From positions 11,789,997 through 11,853,996 of the forward strand of contig NC_087082.1 of the NCBI RefSeq assembly GCF_026151205.1: a stretch of DNA of 64,000 nt. The letters run 5' to 3'. The position numbers and the translations under genes were made by a program. Positions within the stretch are counted from its first letter, which is position 1. Each line of letters starts with the position of its first letter. The notes under the pieces were generated by a model that saw only the letters and a list, made by a program, of their open reading frames with translations, ran no database searches and was not told the DNA's origin. Of the stretch, positions 11,443-24,041 are shown piece by piece. This stretch comes from Bolinopsis microptera. Lineage: Eukaryota > Ctenophora > Tentaculata > Lobata > Bolinopsidae.

Positions 11443-11834
11443 CGAAATATATATATAATAATGGTCAATGTTCATGTCATGTGATCGAGAAAGTTTTTCG
11501 CCGATTTCTCGCCAGGGGAGCATTTTAACCCTATGTCATGTGGGGTGATTCGGAATCAGCGTTCAAAATTCACGTTAGAAAAGTCTCGAAATTTGACTTT
11601 GAGTGTACAGTGATTTAGCACGCTCGCCAACTTTAGGAGGTGAGGCTTGGTTAGATCATATATTTCGGAAGAATGCAAAAAAACTCAAGAACAAGTCCAT
11701 CTGGGCCATCTCAAGTTATTCTTCGGAACGAAAAACCTAACAGCTTAGACAGTAACCGGAAACTATATCCTGCTGGCTGCTTGGAAATATCGTCTCTGGT
11801 TGGGTAATTTCATTTATGCTATTTTATGCCATTG

Positions 11835-11854
11835 CCCCCCCCCCCCCCCCCCCC
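11835..11854. repeat. poly-C run of 20
   Basis: A homopolymer of twenty C on the plus strand. Its length is prone to sequencing error. Confidence 0.9.
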
Positions 11855-12365
11855 TGCTGCAACGTCAAACTAAAAACCAGACATTTCAAGAAAAGAATTT
11901 GTTACCCAATTGTTGACGTAAAACCTTCCAAAATGAGCCAGTAAAATGCCACCAGACAGTATCAGTATTATTATATTAATCACAATTCCCATTTTATTTG
12001 TACGTGACTAGTGAAGCAGTGACGAAAGTTACCACTTATCCAGTTGAACCCGAAGCGCATCATAATTGCATATGAAGTTATAAATTGAACTTAATATTAT
12101 AACTACCCGCAAATAACGCTCGCGGATTGTATGCGGGTAGGTGAATAATATTGATGTAATTAATTGGGAGAAAACGTTTAGTAGAATCGAGATGCGTGAC
12201 AAACAGTATTTATCGGATAAATTGAAGTACTGCATAATTACATGTCTATAGCGAGCAGTTATATCGCCAATATATTATTAAGGAAGTATTTAAAGTCGTT
12301 GATTTGAGAAACCTATAGATAACCTATATATATGGATTCTGGTTGGGAAATGTAATGGGGCTTTT

Positions 12366-12600
12366 TGACCAGTGACCTATCAGTGAGGTCGGCGAGAGTC
12401 ACACAAGTCGCCCTCAAGGTATTGGAACCAGTAGGTATAATTATATCAGGAGAAAACTTTGACGGAATGAAAATTTTGAAAATGTCCTACCAGTACGACA
12501 TTTTCAGATTTCAGCTTTCCACGACCCAAATTTCACTCTTTTGACTGAATTTTTCTTGAATGATCATGTAGCAGGGTCACTGAGGATGGCACAATACAAG
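12366..12600. repeat. dispersed repeat R1, copy 2
   Basis: Shares with 6720-6794/8059-8260, 46440-46760 and 46930-47130 an ordered set of motifs: gaccagtgacc, cagtgaggtc, cacaagtc, ggagaaaactttga, gaaaatgtcctac, and a tttgactgaatttttcttga block. No coding potential. The class of the family is unknown. Confidence 0.65.
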
Positions 12601-13955
12601 ATTGAGGCACTGAAATTTCTATTTCCAACGAAAGCTTTGATCAGAGCCGAGTTATGATCATTTTAAGATCTGGCGGATACGTGATCTCGGTACTTAATCA
12701 GTGATTTCGTCACTATCAATCAGTGATATGTATTGATCCGATCTCTTCATCTGTATAACAAGCGTACTAATAGATGACAAGGTCGCATATGCCTTTCGAT
12801 CGCGAGATCTGATATAACAAGCTTACGTGTTCACGGAGCGTGCTAAAAAGGATACGATTCACTGCTCCTCGAGATCTGAACCATGGCAGGCCCTCCCAAA
12901 GCATCAGCAGCCACGAGATCTGAGACAAGTAACCTGAGCCAAGTAATCTGAGCCAAGTTACCTGACAGGTAACGAAAATGCAGACTCTCTCACCGAAAAA
13001 GGCTCTGACAATGAGGAAAAGATGGAGAACGTTGCCCAACACTCATTTCAAACGAGTATGGAGACATGGAAGAGGAGACAATGAACCACTTTATTGGCCA
13101 GTGCCCGAAGTGGTCTTACCAACGAGGAGGATACTGACTCCTTCTACCTTAGTGTGACAGATATAGTGGATAAGTTCTCACTACCAAGGATTATCGCCTT
13201 CATACAAGCAACAAAACGATTCACCAAATGCGGAGAAAACGAAGTTTAACGTTTTTCTCCACTTATTAATATTTTACCGGGGTAAGCACAGCTTAGCACA
13301 GGGCTCCAATGCTCTAAATTACAGTGGTCATGATTTATCCTATAGTGATAATCCCCTGCGAAGAAGGAGAACCTGAAAATCCGATCGTTGGGTTCAGTTG
13401 TGAGTTGTCGTATATCCGATTTCGGACATATGACCTGGGTTCAGTTGTCGGGTTCAGTTGTCGTTTTGGGATTTAAGCTGATTGGTCACCCAATTAAGCT
13501 GATTGGGTGCCTGTTAACTGCGTGGGAACTAGGTTCAATTGGGTTCAGTTGTCGGTCACCCATCTAGACTTAGAGCTATTCGCTAGCGGCCTAGCGTGCA
13601 ACAATGAGCCTCATAAGGCGGTACCAAGCATGTTGGGGAGCTGAGATGACAACCTGATCACTTTGAGTTAATACTGATATTGACCTTCCTGAAAATTACA
13701 CTTTTGTTTTATTAATCAGGCCATTGATTGAGTGAGAGATCACTGATTTAGTGCCGGGATCACGTATCCGGCAGATCTTACAATATGCAGTCGAAACTCG
13801 GCAAAATTGAAATGAAATGAAGTAATGTTATCCCGCTCACATGCTTAACCATGTCAGAGCGGCTGACTGTGAGTGATGTGAGCAAATGTGTAAATGCGAA
13901 AAAAAGTATAAACAATCAACTTGAAAATTTGGGAAAGCACTTTAATTATCAAACC
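12601..13955. repeat. degraded non-LTR 3' remnant and repeats
   Basis: Plus-strand frames near 13040-13250 read EEETMNHFIGQCPKW and VDKFSLPRIIAFIQATKRF. This resembles the Cys/His tail found at the 3' end of non-LTR retrotransposon ORF2, but a TGA interrupts it. From 13400 to 13560 short gggttcagttgtcg units recur. No intact gene. Confidence 0.35.
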
Positions 13956-13993
13956 AAATGTGTCTAGAAACTTTGAAGTTCCTAGACACATTT
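13956..13993. repeat. 38-nt near-perfect hairpin
   Basis: AAATGTGTCTAG is followed by AAACTT, TG, AAGTTC and CTAGACACATTT, so nearly the whole 38-nt segment folds back on itself. It may be a short palindromic MITE remnant. No RNA function can be assigned. Confidence 0.6.
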
Positions 13994-14302
13994 AAAATAA
14001 AGCGTTCTTACTTTATGATGACAATCTAGTGAAAACGAATAAGTGGTGTGCAACACCCTTTTTTGTAATAAACAACATTTTAAAAAACGAAGTACGAGAG
14101 TTATGGAATGTTATACTTCTGGACCACCCTGTATTATGAAGGTGTCGCAAAATTTGCGGCCAAATGTCCTACAAATGTACATGTGCCGAATTAATTCACT
14201 ATTTCGCGAAAATTTCTTGCTGTGCCCGGCCCTCTTGGTGTCGGTCCTCTTGGTGTCCGCGTGACTTCTCTCCAAAAATAGCTTTATGGGGACTCCAAAT
14301 GC

Positions 14303-14385
14303 TTACCTACTTACCTAGGATCCCAGGCTTTTATGTTCATAATAGAGATTCGGCGGAATGACAGGCCATGAGCGCCGCCCAGTAA
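14303..14385. mobile_element. 80-bp hAT-like MITE, copy B
   Basis: Starts TTACCTACTTACC and ends CGCCCAGTAA, with the family core cggcggaatgacaggc. The flanks ccaaatgc (left) and gcaaatgc (right) are a 7-of-8 match, consistent with an older 8-bp target duplication. Confidence 0.7.
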
Positions 14386-15129
14386 GCAAATGCCAACTTG
14401 CCATCTTTGAATTGCATAACTTTGCAGTAATGCGGTACAGTTGAACAATTGGTTGTTGCAAAAATCATGATCTGTTGAATATTTCTCAATAAAATCGCGA
14501 TCGTTTGCATCTGAAGGATTTGACGATTTGAGTTGCAAAATTTTGACAATGCAAACTATTTAAGCTAGTCTGTCTTTTTAGGTTAAATTCTTTGATTGCC
14601 CTTCAGTCAGTGTCACAAATGCTTTCAATGAATCATATTAATATTATGCACTTGATTATTTCACGTAGCGTCGGGCTGTAATCATTAAATTGTGTTCCTT
14701 CAAGCTTATAGTTATAGCCGAGTGGCATCCATTTCTCGTCAGTACGATTGATTTATGGCTTTGTTTGGGGGCTGGCTTTCACACCAGTCAATGTTTACTC
14801 AAAATATATAATAATTGTAATAATCAAATTTAACCCCCGAAGGGCACGCAAATTACATGTCATCGAACTCATAGTTTGGATCGGAGAGGTTTTAATTTTG
14901 GACAAGAAAATGTTGAGTTATATGATCCGAAGAGCTACATGGGCATGATTGTGCGCACAATTCAATTTGATCGCTTTCAGCCTATAGGTATAAGTTAAAT
15001 TTGTGAAAAATGGCTTTGGATCTTTTAAAGTTGACTCTACTATTATATACAGAGTCTCCTTGAAAGTTCGTGCAAATCATAATTGTCATCTCACTAGAGT
15101 CCTGATATGTACATAATACCAGTTTAAGG

Positions 15130-15300
15130 GGTCCTTCACATATTACGTAATCACTTTTTGGACAATTTTTAACCCCCTTCCCCCGGCCCTCCGTAATCAG
15201 TTTTACACGTCATACTCATAGCTATTGTGTCAAAATTACACTAGCGTAATCATTTGAAAACCCCCTCCCCTCGACTGATTACGCAATATGTGAAAGATCT
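15130..15300. mobile_element. MITE with 19-bp terminal inverted repeats
   Basis: TTCACATATTACGTAATCA at the left is matched inversely by TGATTACGCAATATGTGAA at the right, about 170 bp apart, with one mismatch. Short C-rich and G-rich blocks lie just inside. The superfamily and target duplication could not be settled. Confidence 0.6.
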
Positions 15301-18300
15301 GCTACTGAACCATAGCTCCACTCCTTTATAATGTGAGTTTATCAGATATAGAGCTGTGCAGGTATTAGATTTATAAACGGGGAGATAAAACCACATAACG
15401 ACATTAACGGACCCCAATATTGCTTATCCATATAGTTAAGTGGTTTTAGTAGAAGAAATGAAGGCTTTGTGATCGTCTTGCGAAACTTATAACCGGTGAC
15501 TCAGACTGCAGGCCATGCCGGTGGCTTCTAAATTAGAACCCGCGATTTAAAATTAAATTAAACGCTTGCACTGCGTTAAGACTAAGAGGGTGCATATTGA
15601 TATATGCTTATATGATATAAAAGAAATTTCTCCCATTTCTCGGCTTAGGTCAATTTGAGAATTTGGTGCTGAATTAGTGAATTACCACTTACTGGTTAGT
15701 GAGCCGGATATCACCGGATTGCTGTTTTCCACCTTCAACTTTCTTATCATTGCAAAAAGTATAAGTTCAACAGTGCTAGCTGGCGCGTATTTTGCGCAAA
15801 TTTCTTAAAAAGCCTCCACATATGACATAACTATTTCTTATTCCTTTCATCTTTGACATTGAATTAGAATGTTTTGAACTTAAAATATGCATACTGAACG
15901 ACTTTCGGTGAGTCTTAATGCATGGAAAAACAGTAAAGGGGGTATAATAGTATGGGGGTAAATACTAAATAGTATAGTGAGTATAATGCAGCGGTCGTGC
16001 TTGTCAACACTGTGATATGTAAAGGATTTCTCGGAAAATTAGCACAAAGGATCGTCGTTAAAAAGACTGTGTCCAAAAACTATATAATTGATAAACCATT
16101 ATTCATCATTGATGAGCCATATGCATGAGACTGAGAGGGTATATATGTATTTATATATATATACTGCTCCTTCATAAATACATATGTATCTATATTATAA
16201 TGTCTCAATAGTATTGATCTGCGTCGCATGGCCCAACAAACTGTATTGTTAAACATTAACAATCAGAAAATCCATTAAATTAACTAAAAGCTCATTCCTA
16301 TTATCGGTACAAATTAATGTTGATTGTGTGTCTAGACGAGTCGTTATTGTGTCTAACAATTCAAATACCTCCACGTTTACAATGACGTGACTGGACTTAA
16401 CCCCCGCAACAATTATCTGAGCTGCGTAACCATGTGTCTGGGGGAGAGTTGCTGCTTTTCCACCCTGAACCAAATTATAAAAGCAATCAACTTCCAGATT
16501 ACGTGCAGTAATAGTATTCTTCATTTTGCTACGCAGGCAAGGGTGACGCTGCGGGTGTGGAGGAATTGGTCTTGTGAGTTTATTGAGATTAATTCAAACG
16601 TTTTGATTTCTGGTCTGATAAGCTTCTTAGTTGGGACCTTGATTGATAACAGAAAATTGATTGATAACAGAAAATTTTGAGACTGAAAATTACCTCACTT
16701 TAGAGTTTAGGCTTAGCCCAATCACAGGGAATGTGTGTAATGAATTTCACCGTTTTGTCTAAAATTGTCTAAGCTTTGTTTAAATTTACTATTTAGTATG
16801 TGTCCAGCTTAAGTATTTCCTGACACAGGCCCCTGGCCCATGACTCGAGTCCCCAAATGATCGTAATAATTGTCATCTTGCTCTGATCGAATGGGCCTCA
16901 CGCCGTTCCTTGTGGCAGGATTTAATCTAGAATTGCACAACTGGTGTTATATTAACGTATTAAATGCACTAGTACACTGTATTTCACCCACATTGGAAAA
17001 TATGTTCACTAAAGGTCATGATCATGATGTAGCACATGGACTGCGTGCTCAAAAGCACGTGGTAACAATGTAATCTATTTGTTTTTTCTACCTGCCCCTA
17101 ATTCATCTGGGCGTTTCATTTTCTGACTCTACAGCTTTGTGAAAGTAGGCAATTCCAGGGATGCTTTAGGGCTTTTTGTAATGTAGAGGGGCCCTGTGAT
17201 TGGATCATGATGTATTACATTTACAAAGGAGTGTGAGCTCTGTCAGTGTCAGCGTTGAAACTTGAATCAACTATTGCGACAACGATTTAATTTAAACCTG
17301 AATTTCGATATAAATATGAAGGTGGTGTAATGGTGCATATCGTATGTTGCATCATGTTTCCCTTTACATTCTTACAATAATTGTGCTGTACATCTCGTAC
17401 TTTGTATCCCTGCTGATTCAACATATCTGGTTCGGACACCATCACTATTAAACGATGTAATACTAATAGAAGGGAGGGCATTTTCGTCATACCCGTGACG
17501 TGTGGGTACCTAATCATTTGGAAGTAATGATTTTCCTATTTGGGCTGTTATTGGTTATACTTATAGCTCTACGACTTCAAAATTTAGATAGAAGGCTACA
17601 TTTTTATGACTTATTTCATTCGACGTTGTGTTGAACTGTAACGATAATGTTTTGTGTAATTTGATCTTAAATCTAAGTTTGAATCGGTTTAAGTAATTTA
17701 TTCGATATAATATTATTTTAAAGAACAGTACTCCAAAGCGCTCCTTGCAATGCCACTCCAAAATTAAGGAATTCAAAATATGTAGGTGCATAATTTGAGC
17801 GTCTAAAAGATGGATAATTTAAATTTTTTTTCTTTAAAGTGTTATTTAGGTTCATTTTGAACGATGTCCACTTAGGGAGATGATGTCTTGACCAGTTGAG
17901 TTGAAGTCCACCCGATCGCTGTAGTTTTTATCGTGTCCTAATCTGAATCAACCCTGCTAAAAATTAGGTATATTTTGAGGACCGGTGAGTATTTTGACAC
18001 TGCAATAAAATAACTTTTGAATTGTATTGTTGTGAAAAATATGACGCAACCCTGATTGCTTATATTTTCCGGTTGTATATCATTGTTTCACTTCAATAGG
18101 TTCAAACTTCATTACTCATGGTTCCACAATGTTACTTGGCTGGGAACCAATAACCGTGAATCATAAATTCGTTAAAAACACAATGGTCATTTAATTAAGT
18201 AGCATCCCCGATGGGCACCCTGACGTAAAGTAACGCCGTAAAGTAACATTCATAACATAATCTGAATACCTAAATTATTTTCATAACTTTCAGGACCGGA

Positions 18301-18777
18301 TTACTCTAACAACCCCAGGTATTTACCTCAGTATTTCGTAATGCGAATCTCGGCCCATCCTGGTTTACGACACTTATATCAATTAGGCGCGTCGTGTTCT
18401 GTTAGTAGTTTCATAGCCCGGCCCAATTTAGGGGCAGTGATGCGGAGAAAGGCCATTTAAAAGGACCAAAAGTAAAGAAAGGATCGTTAACCCTCCGTGT
18501 TTTCACTTCGGCCTAACAAGTGTTTAGCACTGCTAAGAACTTTGTGGCCAGCTTCCCTTGCCCATAGTTGAACTTGAATCCAATAGGACACGTTTGACCA
18601 CTCAGCGGTGAAGTGAACCGTCCTTTAATATTGTAAAACCATCTTTTACTAGTTACTTTTCTCATATTCGTGGCGTTTTTAAGATCGGGTACATGAGTTA
18701 CTTATTATAATATGGTGTTATTACCTTTATCGGCACTACAGTGCTCTACTTGAGGTCAAGGAGCAATGTAAACTTGT
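15301..18777. other. intergenic stretch, no gene seen
   Basis: About 3.5 kb of AT-rich sequence. Open frames of 60-97 codons on both strands lack domain-like composition and splice logic. TA-rich runs occur at 16140-16200. A TGATTGATAACAGAAAATT-like unit is doubled at 16640-16680. No RNA gene recognised. Confidence 0.4.
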
Positions 18778-18846
18778 AAAGAACAAATGAAACAAAGTTC
18801 AAATGATAAGTTCTTATCAATTGAAATTTTGTTTCATTTGTTCTTT
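18778..18846. repeat. 69-nt long hairpin
   Basis: AAAGAACAAATGAAACAAA at the left pairs perfectly with TTTGTTTCATTTGTTCTTT at the right. The inner part also pairs (TTCAAATGATAAG against CTTATCAATTGAA) with about one bulge and two mismatches, so almost all 69 nt form one stem. It could be a palindromic MITE or, less likely, a small-RNA precursor. Confidence 0.65.
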
Positions 18847-21066
18847 AAGTTACTTATTATAATTAAGTAGACACCGTTCTGACGTTCAATAATCATGTTT
18901 ATAATTCCTTTAATTTCACAGACTCCACAAAGTTGTTTAACTTTATATCCTCTAACATCCGGCCTCTGCACCTGTCTGTTCAATTCTGGGCCGTTCATTG
19001 GATCCTGAATTAGGATTTAATCATCCTGAGCCACTGGAGTGTGGACATCAGGCGCTATTATATCATCATTATCGAGATTCTCAACCTTGACTATTTTACT
19101 TTAATCTCCTAGGTAGTTGACTCTAGAGCCAGGAAAATATAGCAGTAATAATATGCGAGATACTGAGATAGAGTAAACGAAGGAGGGAGCTAAATGGGGT
19201 GACAACTAACCTCTAATTTATACTCTACTTTATTAGATCTAGGGTCAGGTCTGTGTGAGCAGGGAGCTGTATAATTCTCGCACCATGTAAGGGTATAAGA
19301 TAGCTGTGAGAGAGCTCATCGTCACTTAACTATCTCACATTTGTTGTGAAATCTGCAGCTTAGTTCAGGTATGATGAATGGTCAATGGTAACGCCCTCAT
19401 TTCGAAACGTTTTGTATTCCAGCGATCATTGCATCTAACATGTGAAATTAGTTTCATTGAACGTGGTTGATGTCGGTCTGACTCCCGCGAGTAAATCCAT
19501 GACCTCTCAATTATTATATCATGGGACGTCCAATTTTAATTCGCTGGGCATGACAACCTGGCAAGGTCAAAAGGAAATCGCGGCACGTGCGGAATCGCGA
19601 TTTTTCCCATCCTCCGTGAAAAATTTGTTAGTTGAGATTTGCGGAACAATGAGAAAAGTCATCAATTGTTAAGACAATTAATCTATATTATAGCTTTATA
19701 ACATACCTTTGCGAACACGATATGGACATAAACTCATGAGGGTAAAGGAAATATTTCTACGAACATATTGATAGTGAAAAAAGTATACAAAGGATGCCAT
19801 AATGCTGGATTTAACCTTTAAGTCATTCACACAAACCAACTAGCAAGTCATTACCCTACGAACCAGTCTACCCCTAATTCATAATTTTAATCGTGCAATT
19901 AATACATTATCTTTCGCTGCGATTTTCGAGATTTTCTCCACGATTTTGCCTAGTTGTCGCGGCGCCGCGATTTTCTTTTGTCCTTGCAACCTGGTAATTA
20001 TAACTACATAACTGGTGCCCAAGTTTGACCGGCTAAAGATGAGTCACACAGACAGCTACCATGATAAAGCTTGCAAAATCACAGTTTCTTGAACAGGTCA
20101 GACTAGGTGGGTCGCTCTCATATCAATATCATACGCATAGTTGCAGGGGTGTATGAAAACAGCAACCAGTAAATAGTAATAAATATTTCCAATTAGATGA
20201 TAATGATTAATAACGATCTCATGGTTAAAGCAATCACTTGCGCCCATCTTTGATCAACCCCAGACCAGACATTACCCGCTATATTTGTTGGGGTATTAGA
20301 TAATTTTACTCTACTTGATCAGATGCGGCGGTTCGAACAGTAAAATCTCCCCAGTCTCCATGATACCTCTATCTTGATTTAGCGCGGGGCCTCCACCCTG
20401 ATTTACAACCAGGTGCATGAGTCATGTTTGTGTCCAGTCCCATAGTATTAATATCCAGGTTTTGAATCTTAACTCTTAGTGGAGCACCAAGACGAGTCCC
20501 ATATTATTAATACCCAGGTTTTGAATCTTAGCTCTTAGTGGAGCACCAAGACGAGTTTGATTTGACACACGAGAGGTGAAATTTGTCGATTTCTTGTCCG
20601 CTCTGCAAGAATGCAAGAAATCACCAAATTTATACTCTCATGTGCCATAAAAAACTTGATTACCAGGTTTAAGATCTTGGTTCCTAGTGGAGCAGCAAGA
20701 CAAGTTGTTTTGACACAATTTGTTCATTTCATTTTCCTGTCCACTGCATTAAGAGTGCAACTGACAGAAGCTGTTGATCAACTTTCAGACGTGGTCAAAA
20801 ACTTGCAGACGTAATATGTGAATGCTCCCTTATAGTACTACAAACTCTGCATTCTGCAATCATAAACTTGATGGTCCACTATTATAAATCCACCGAAAAC
20901 ACGTTTAGAATGAGATGAATCACGTGATATTGATATTTTCATTGTCTGAATTGCACTGTTATGCAAGTCCATAGTTCTTTATGACGACTATAGATTCTAT
21001 AATAATATTGCCAGTGCAATAAAAAACGGCAATCAACAACACCGAAAATCTCTGTATTCCCAGTTG
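18847..21066. other. intergenic stretch with a 59-bp tandem duplication
   Basis: No gene is supported. At 20437-20555 a 59-bp unit containing ccaggttttgaatctta and ggagcaccaagacgagt occurs twice, with a third, more diverged copy at about 20660-20705. The rest is AT-rich sequence without recognisable features. Confidence 0.5.
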
Positions 21067-21834
21067 CAGGCTTGTCCGCCGCCGCCGAACGCCGCCGCCG
21101 CCGGGTGATTTTGCCACGCCGAACGCCGCCGATACACCCCGGCGTACATCGGCGTACGGCGTGCATTTTCTGACTTCAAAATAATTCTGTCTTCATTTGA
21201 AGATATCAGTGTTACTGATAGCGATTAGCGGCTAGGGCAACACACACATGATACACACCTTTAGCTAACTTATACCTACTCATAAGTTTGACTGAAGAAG
21301 AAATTTTACAGATTTTTTAAAGATTTTGGGCTAATAGGCAAAAAACTTTCCCAATACTCTCAAACATAGTAAGAATAGTGCATTGTATACCTGCCAGTAG
21401 TGCGGAAATTGAAAGGACCTGGTCGGCTGCAGGTTTAATTCTTTCTAGTCAGCGATCTAGGATGAATGTTAAGAATTTCAAATATACACTGTTTTGTTCT
21501 AAAAACTATGATTTTGTTTCCAACAAAAAAGATTGAGAGATCTATTGATTTCAGCAATAATTTATTGTTTATGTATTTTACCTTAAATAAAATAATTGCA
21601 TCAATTTGTCTCAACTTTTATTTGATAGCAGATAATAACATAACAATATACCAACATCATTTGTTGAAGTTAAGTCTAAATTACCCAAATTAAGTACATA
21701 ATCATATTCATATTTCATAGACCTCAATTTAGTTGGCCTTGATTTCACGGCTCACGCCGGCGTACGCCGCCGCCGCCGGTGTAATTTTAGTGAAACGCCG
21801 CCGCCGATCCATTTAGCCACGGCGGACAAGCCTG
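21067..21834. mobile_element. non-autonomous hAT element 2, GC-rich subterminal repeats
   Basis: The ends are CAGGCTTGTCCGC and GCGGACAAGCCTG. They are flanked by a perfect 8-bp direct repeat cccagttg (21059-21066 and 21835-21842). Both subterminal regions (21074-21170 and 21750-21825) are dense in CCG/GCCGCC and CGGCGTAC units, in contrast to the AT-rich centre. The 768-bp interior has no transposase. Only the ends and subterminal repeats seem to be kept, as expected for an element mobilised in trans. Confidence 0.88.
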
Positions 21835-22131
21835 CCCAGTTGCGTAAGGTTGGTAACGTTGGTAACCTTACCATTTGTTTTGTTAAGTCACTACTAGGTT
21901 TATACCAAGTTCTAAGATATGGGTATTAGGTAAAGGTTCAAAAGAAGCCATTAATAGATGGGTAATGGGTACAGACTATAGAGTGCACCCAAATGCATCA
22001 AATACTTAATGGTGGTAATATTAATTTTTTTCTTGTTGTTCGTCAGGCATTACTCAACAAAAGAAATCTCAGGATTCTCAAAGCTTACTAACCTAACCCA
22101 AACTGACTGTTTAGCAAACTAGAGACAAGAA

Positions 22132-23328
22132 ATGACAAAGATGATGAGATCGTTGGTTTTAACGTTGTCTGTGGTCATCTACCTTTCTACGGCAATTCCT
22201 ATGTATGAGGCTGAGGAGAGAGTAGTTTCTCTAGTCAAACGAGGAGATTGTAAGTAATCATTATCAACCCGTGACGCTCTAGCTAACTCATTTCAAAACA
22301 CAGAACTTGTGGTAATCTCTCAAATTCAATTGAGACCATTTCAAAGTCATTGATTTACACTGATTTACACTGATTTACACCCCTTTATGATTATCAGCCT
22401 ACATTGAGGACGGACTGTATGATTGTCATGCGAAGAAAAGCGTGATGAAAGCGTCAGACTTACATGAGGCTGCAGAGGAGCGGATAAAGGAGGTTTTCAG
22501 AAAGAAGAGAGCTGCAGTTGATGATGGTATTAAAGTTCTCTCATCCAGGTCAGTGACATTTCTCAAGGTTTTTATAAAGATCAATACGTTTTTTCGTACG
22601 GCCGCGAAAATCTGGCCGTAGGAAACTCGAAATTGCAATAAAAATGTAATAAAATTTCAATAAAAAATAAGATTAAGGATTTAAAACGGGCTAGGGCTCC
22701 AGTTATCAGTCATAGTAAATTAGTCCGGGTGTAACTATAAGACTTGTTTCTAGGACGAGCCAAGTGGTACAAATGAAGCAGAAGGTGAACAACTATACTG
22801 CTCGTCATGCCGCTGCAACTTATTGCGCCAACAAGAGCAAGTTCCTCTCCAAAGGAGTGAGTTTTATCATTTATCAGAGTTGAACCAACTATTGAACTTT
22901 AGGAATACATAGCTTGATATTTAAAGTGAAGCAATACAGAATATTATCGCTAAAATTTGAAAATTCCATGTTTCCATGATGGATCAGCGATAGCGTACAC
23001 CAACCACAACCAACCACAACCAACCACAACCAACCACAACCAACCACAACCAACCACAACCAACCACAACCAACCACAACCAACCACAACCAACCACAAC
23101 CAACCACAACCAACCACAACCAACCACAACCAACCATAGAATAGTTACCAACTTCTCAAAGACACTAATACACTAATACACTAATACTCACTTCTCACTA
23201 ATACTTCTCACTAATAAGCTAATACTAACAGACACCACCCCTACCAGATAGCGAAAGAAGTGGGATGCGCTGATCAAACTAGTGGCACTACCCTGCACAT
23301 TCTCTGTCTTTACAGGGTTGAGTTCTAA
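22132..23328 (+). CDS. small secreted protein of unknown family, four exons
   Basis: Exons: 22132-22249, 22398-22548, 22754-22856, 23248-23328, all with GT/AG borders and matching phases (1, 2, 0), giving 150 residues ending at TAA 23326-23328. The N-terminus (MTKMMRSLVLTLSVVIYLST) is a signal peptide, probably cut near residue 21-22. A basic VSLVKRGD follows that could be a processing site. The mature part is mostly helical and charged, with cysteines in YDC, TYC, VGC and ILC. No known domain is recognised. Intron 3 contains a 10-bp minisatellite. A second exon at 23979-24041 encodes an alternative C-terminus with the same acceptor context. Function unknown; secretion is inferred from the signal peptide. 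Confidence 0.75.
23001..23136. repeat. 10-bp minisatellite in intron 3
   Basis: Thirteen uninterrupted copies of caaccacaac plus a partial unit. The repeat gives open frames on both strands that are artefacts of the period. Confidence 0.95.
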
Positions 23329-23978
23329 TCTGGCCGTTTTGCTCTCCCGAACCTTCCAGATCTTTTAAGTTTTAGGTTCCTTTGGTAGGGAACTTTATCT
23401 GGGAGTGATTTTCAGTGTTGCTCGAGTATTTATCTAACGTTCTATTATCTCGAACATAATTATTTGTTTCTGTTGTTATGTTTGTCATGATTTAATTTAT
23501 TTAAGTTATAATTTGAATTTTAATGAACAAGATTAATTTAATTGAAATTCAGTTAATAAAGTAAATTCTTTAGCCTTCTGTTTGAATTGTCGTGGATTGT
23601 ATTTAATTGATCTAATTTTCAATTTTTGTTCATAGTAGTGTCTATAATGAATACAAGAACATCTGTGTTGCATTTGTTTTCAATTATCTAATTTAGAATT
23701 TCGTCTTACTCTTGTCCCGACCTTATGAATCCCACAACTCTGATCAAAACTTCTGTGAGCTGCAAATCGCCAGTTACATTAACTTACAAAACAGATGATT
23801 TTGAGATAACTTGAGTTTCCGCCTAGCCTGAAAAAAAAAGGACTCAGAATCATTACTGCTTTACTGGGATTATATCAAACGTGTGAACAAAAAGTAACCT
23901 TCAAACAATTTGTGTACAACTGAATTACCAGATCACACATGCGTTGTACAAAGACTAGCCCAACACCTCTTCTACCAG

Positions 23979-24041
23979 ATGGCTAGAGAAAGAGCCTGCG
24001 CAGATCAAACGATTTTTCAGACCAACACATTTTCCTTTTAA
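23979..24041 (+). CDS. alternative 3' terminal exon of the secreted-protein gene
   Basis: The acceptor tcttctaccag and the following phase-0 frame MARERACADQTIFQTNTFSF end in TAA at 24039-24041. This exon is clearly related to exon 4 at 23248 (acceptor cccctaccag, frame starting IAKEVGCADQT): ACADQT matches GCADQT. Both could be spliced to the donor at 22856, giving two C-termini. It may instead be a decayed exon duplicate. Confidence 0.55.
   Translation: MARERACADQTIFQTNTFSF

Noticed and set aside
22889-23139. Open frames of 60-82 codons rich in NHNQPQPTT or GCGWLWLVV
   Set aside because: Translation of the caaccacaac minisatellite inside an intron.
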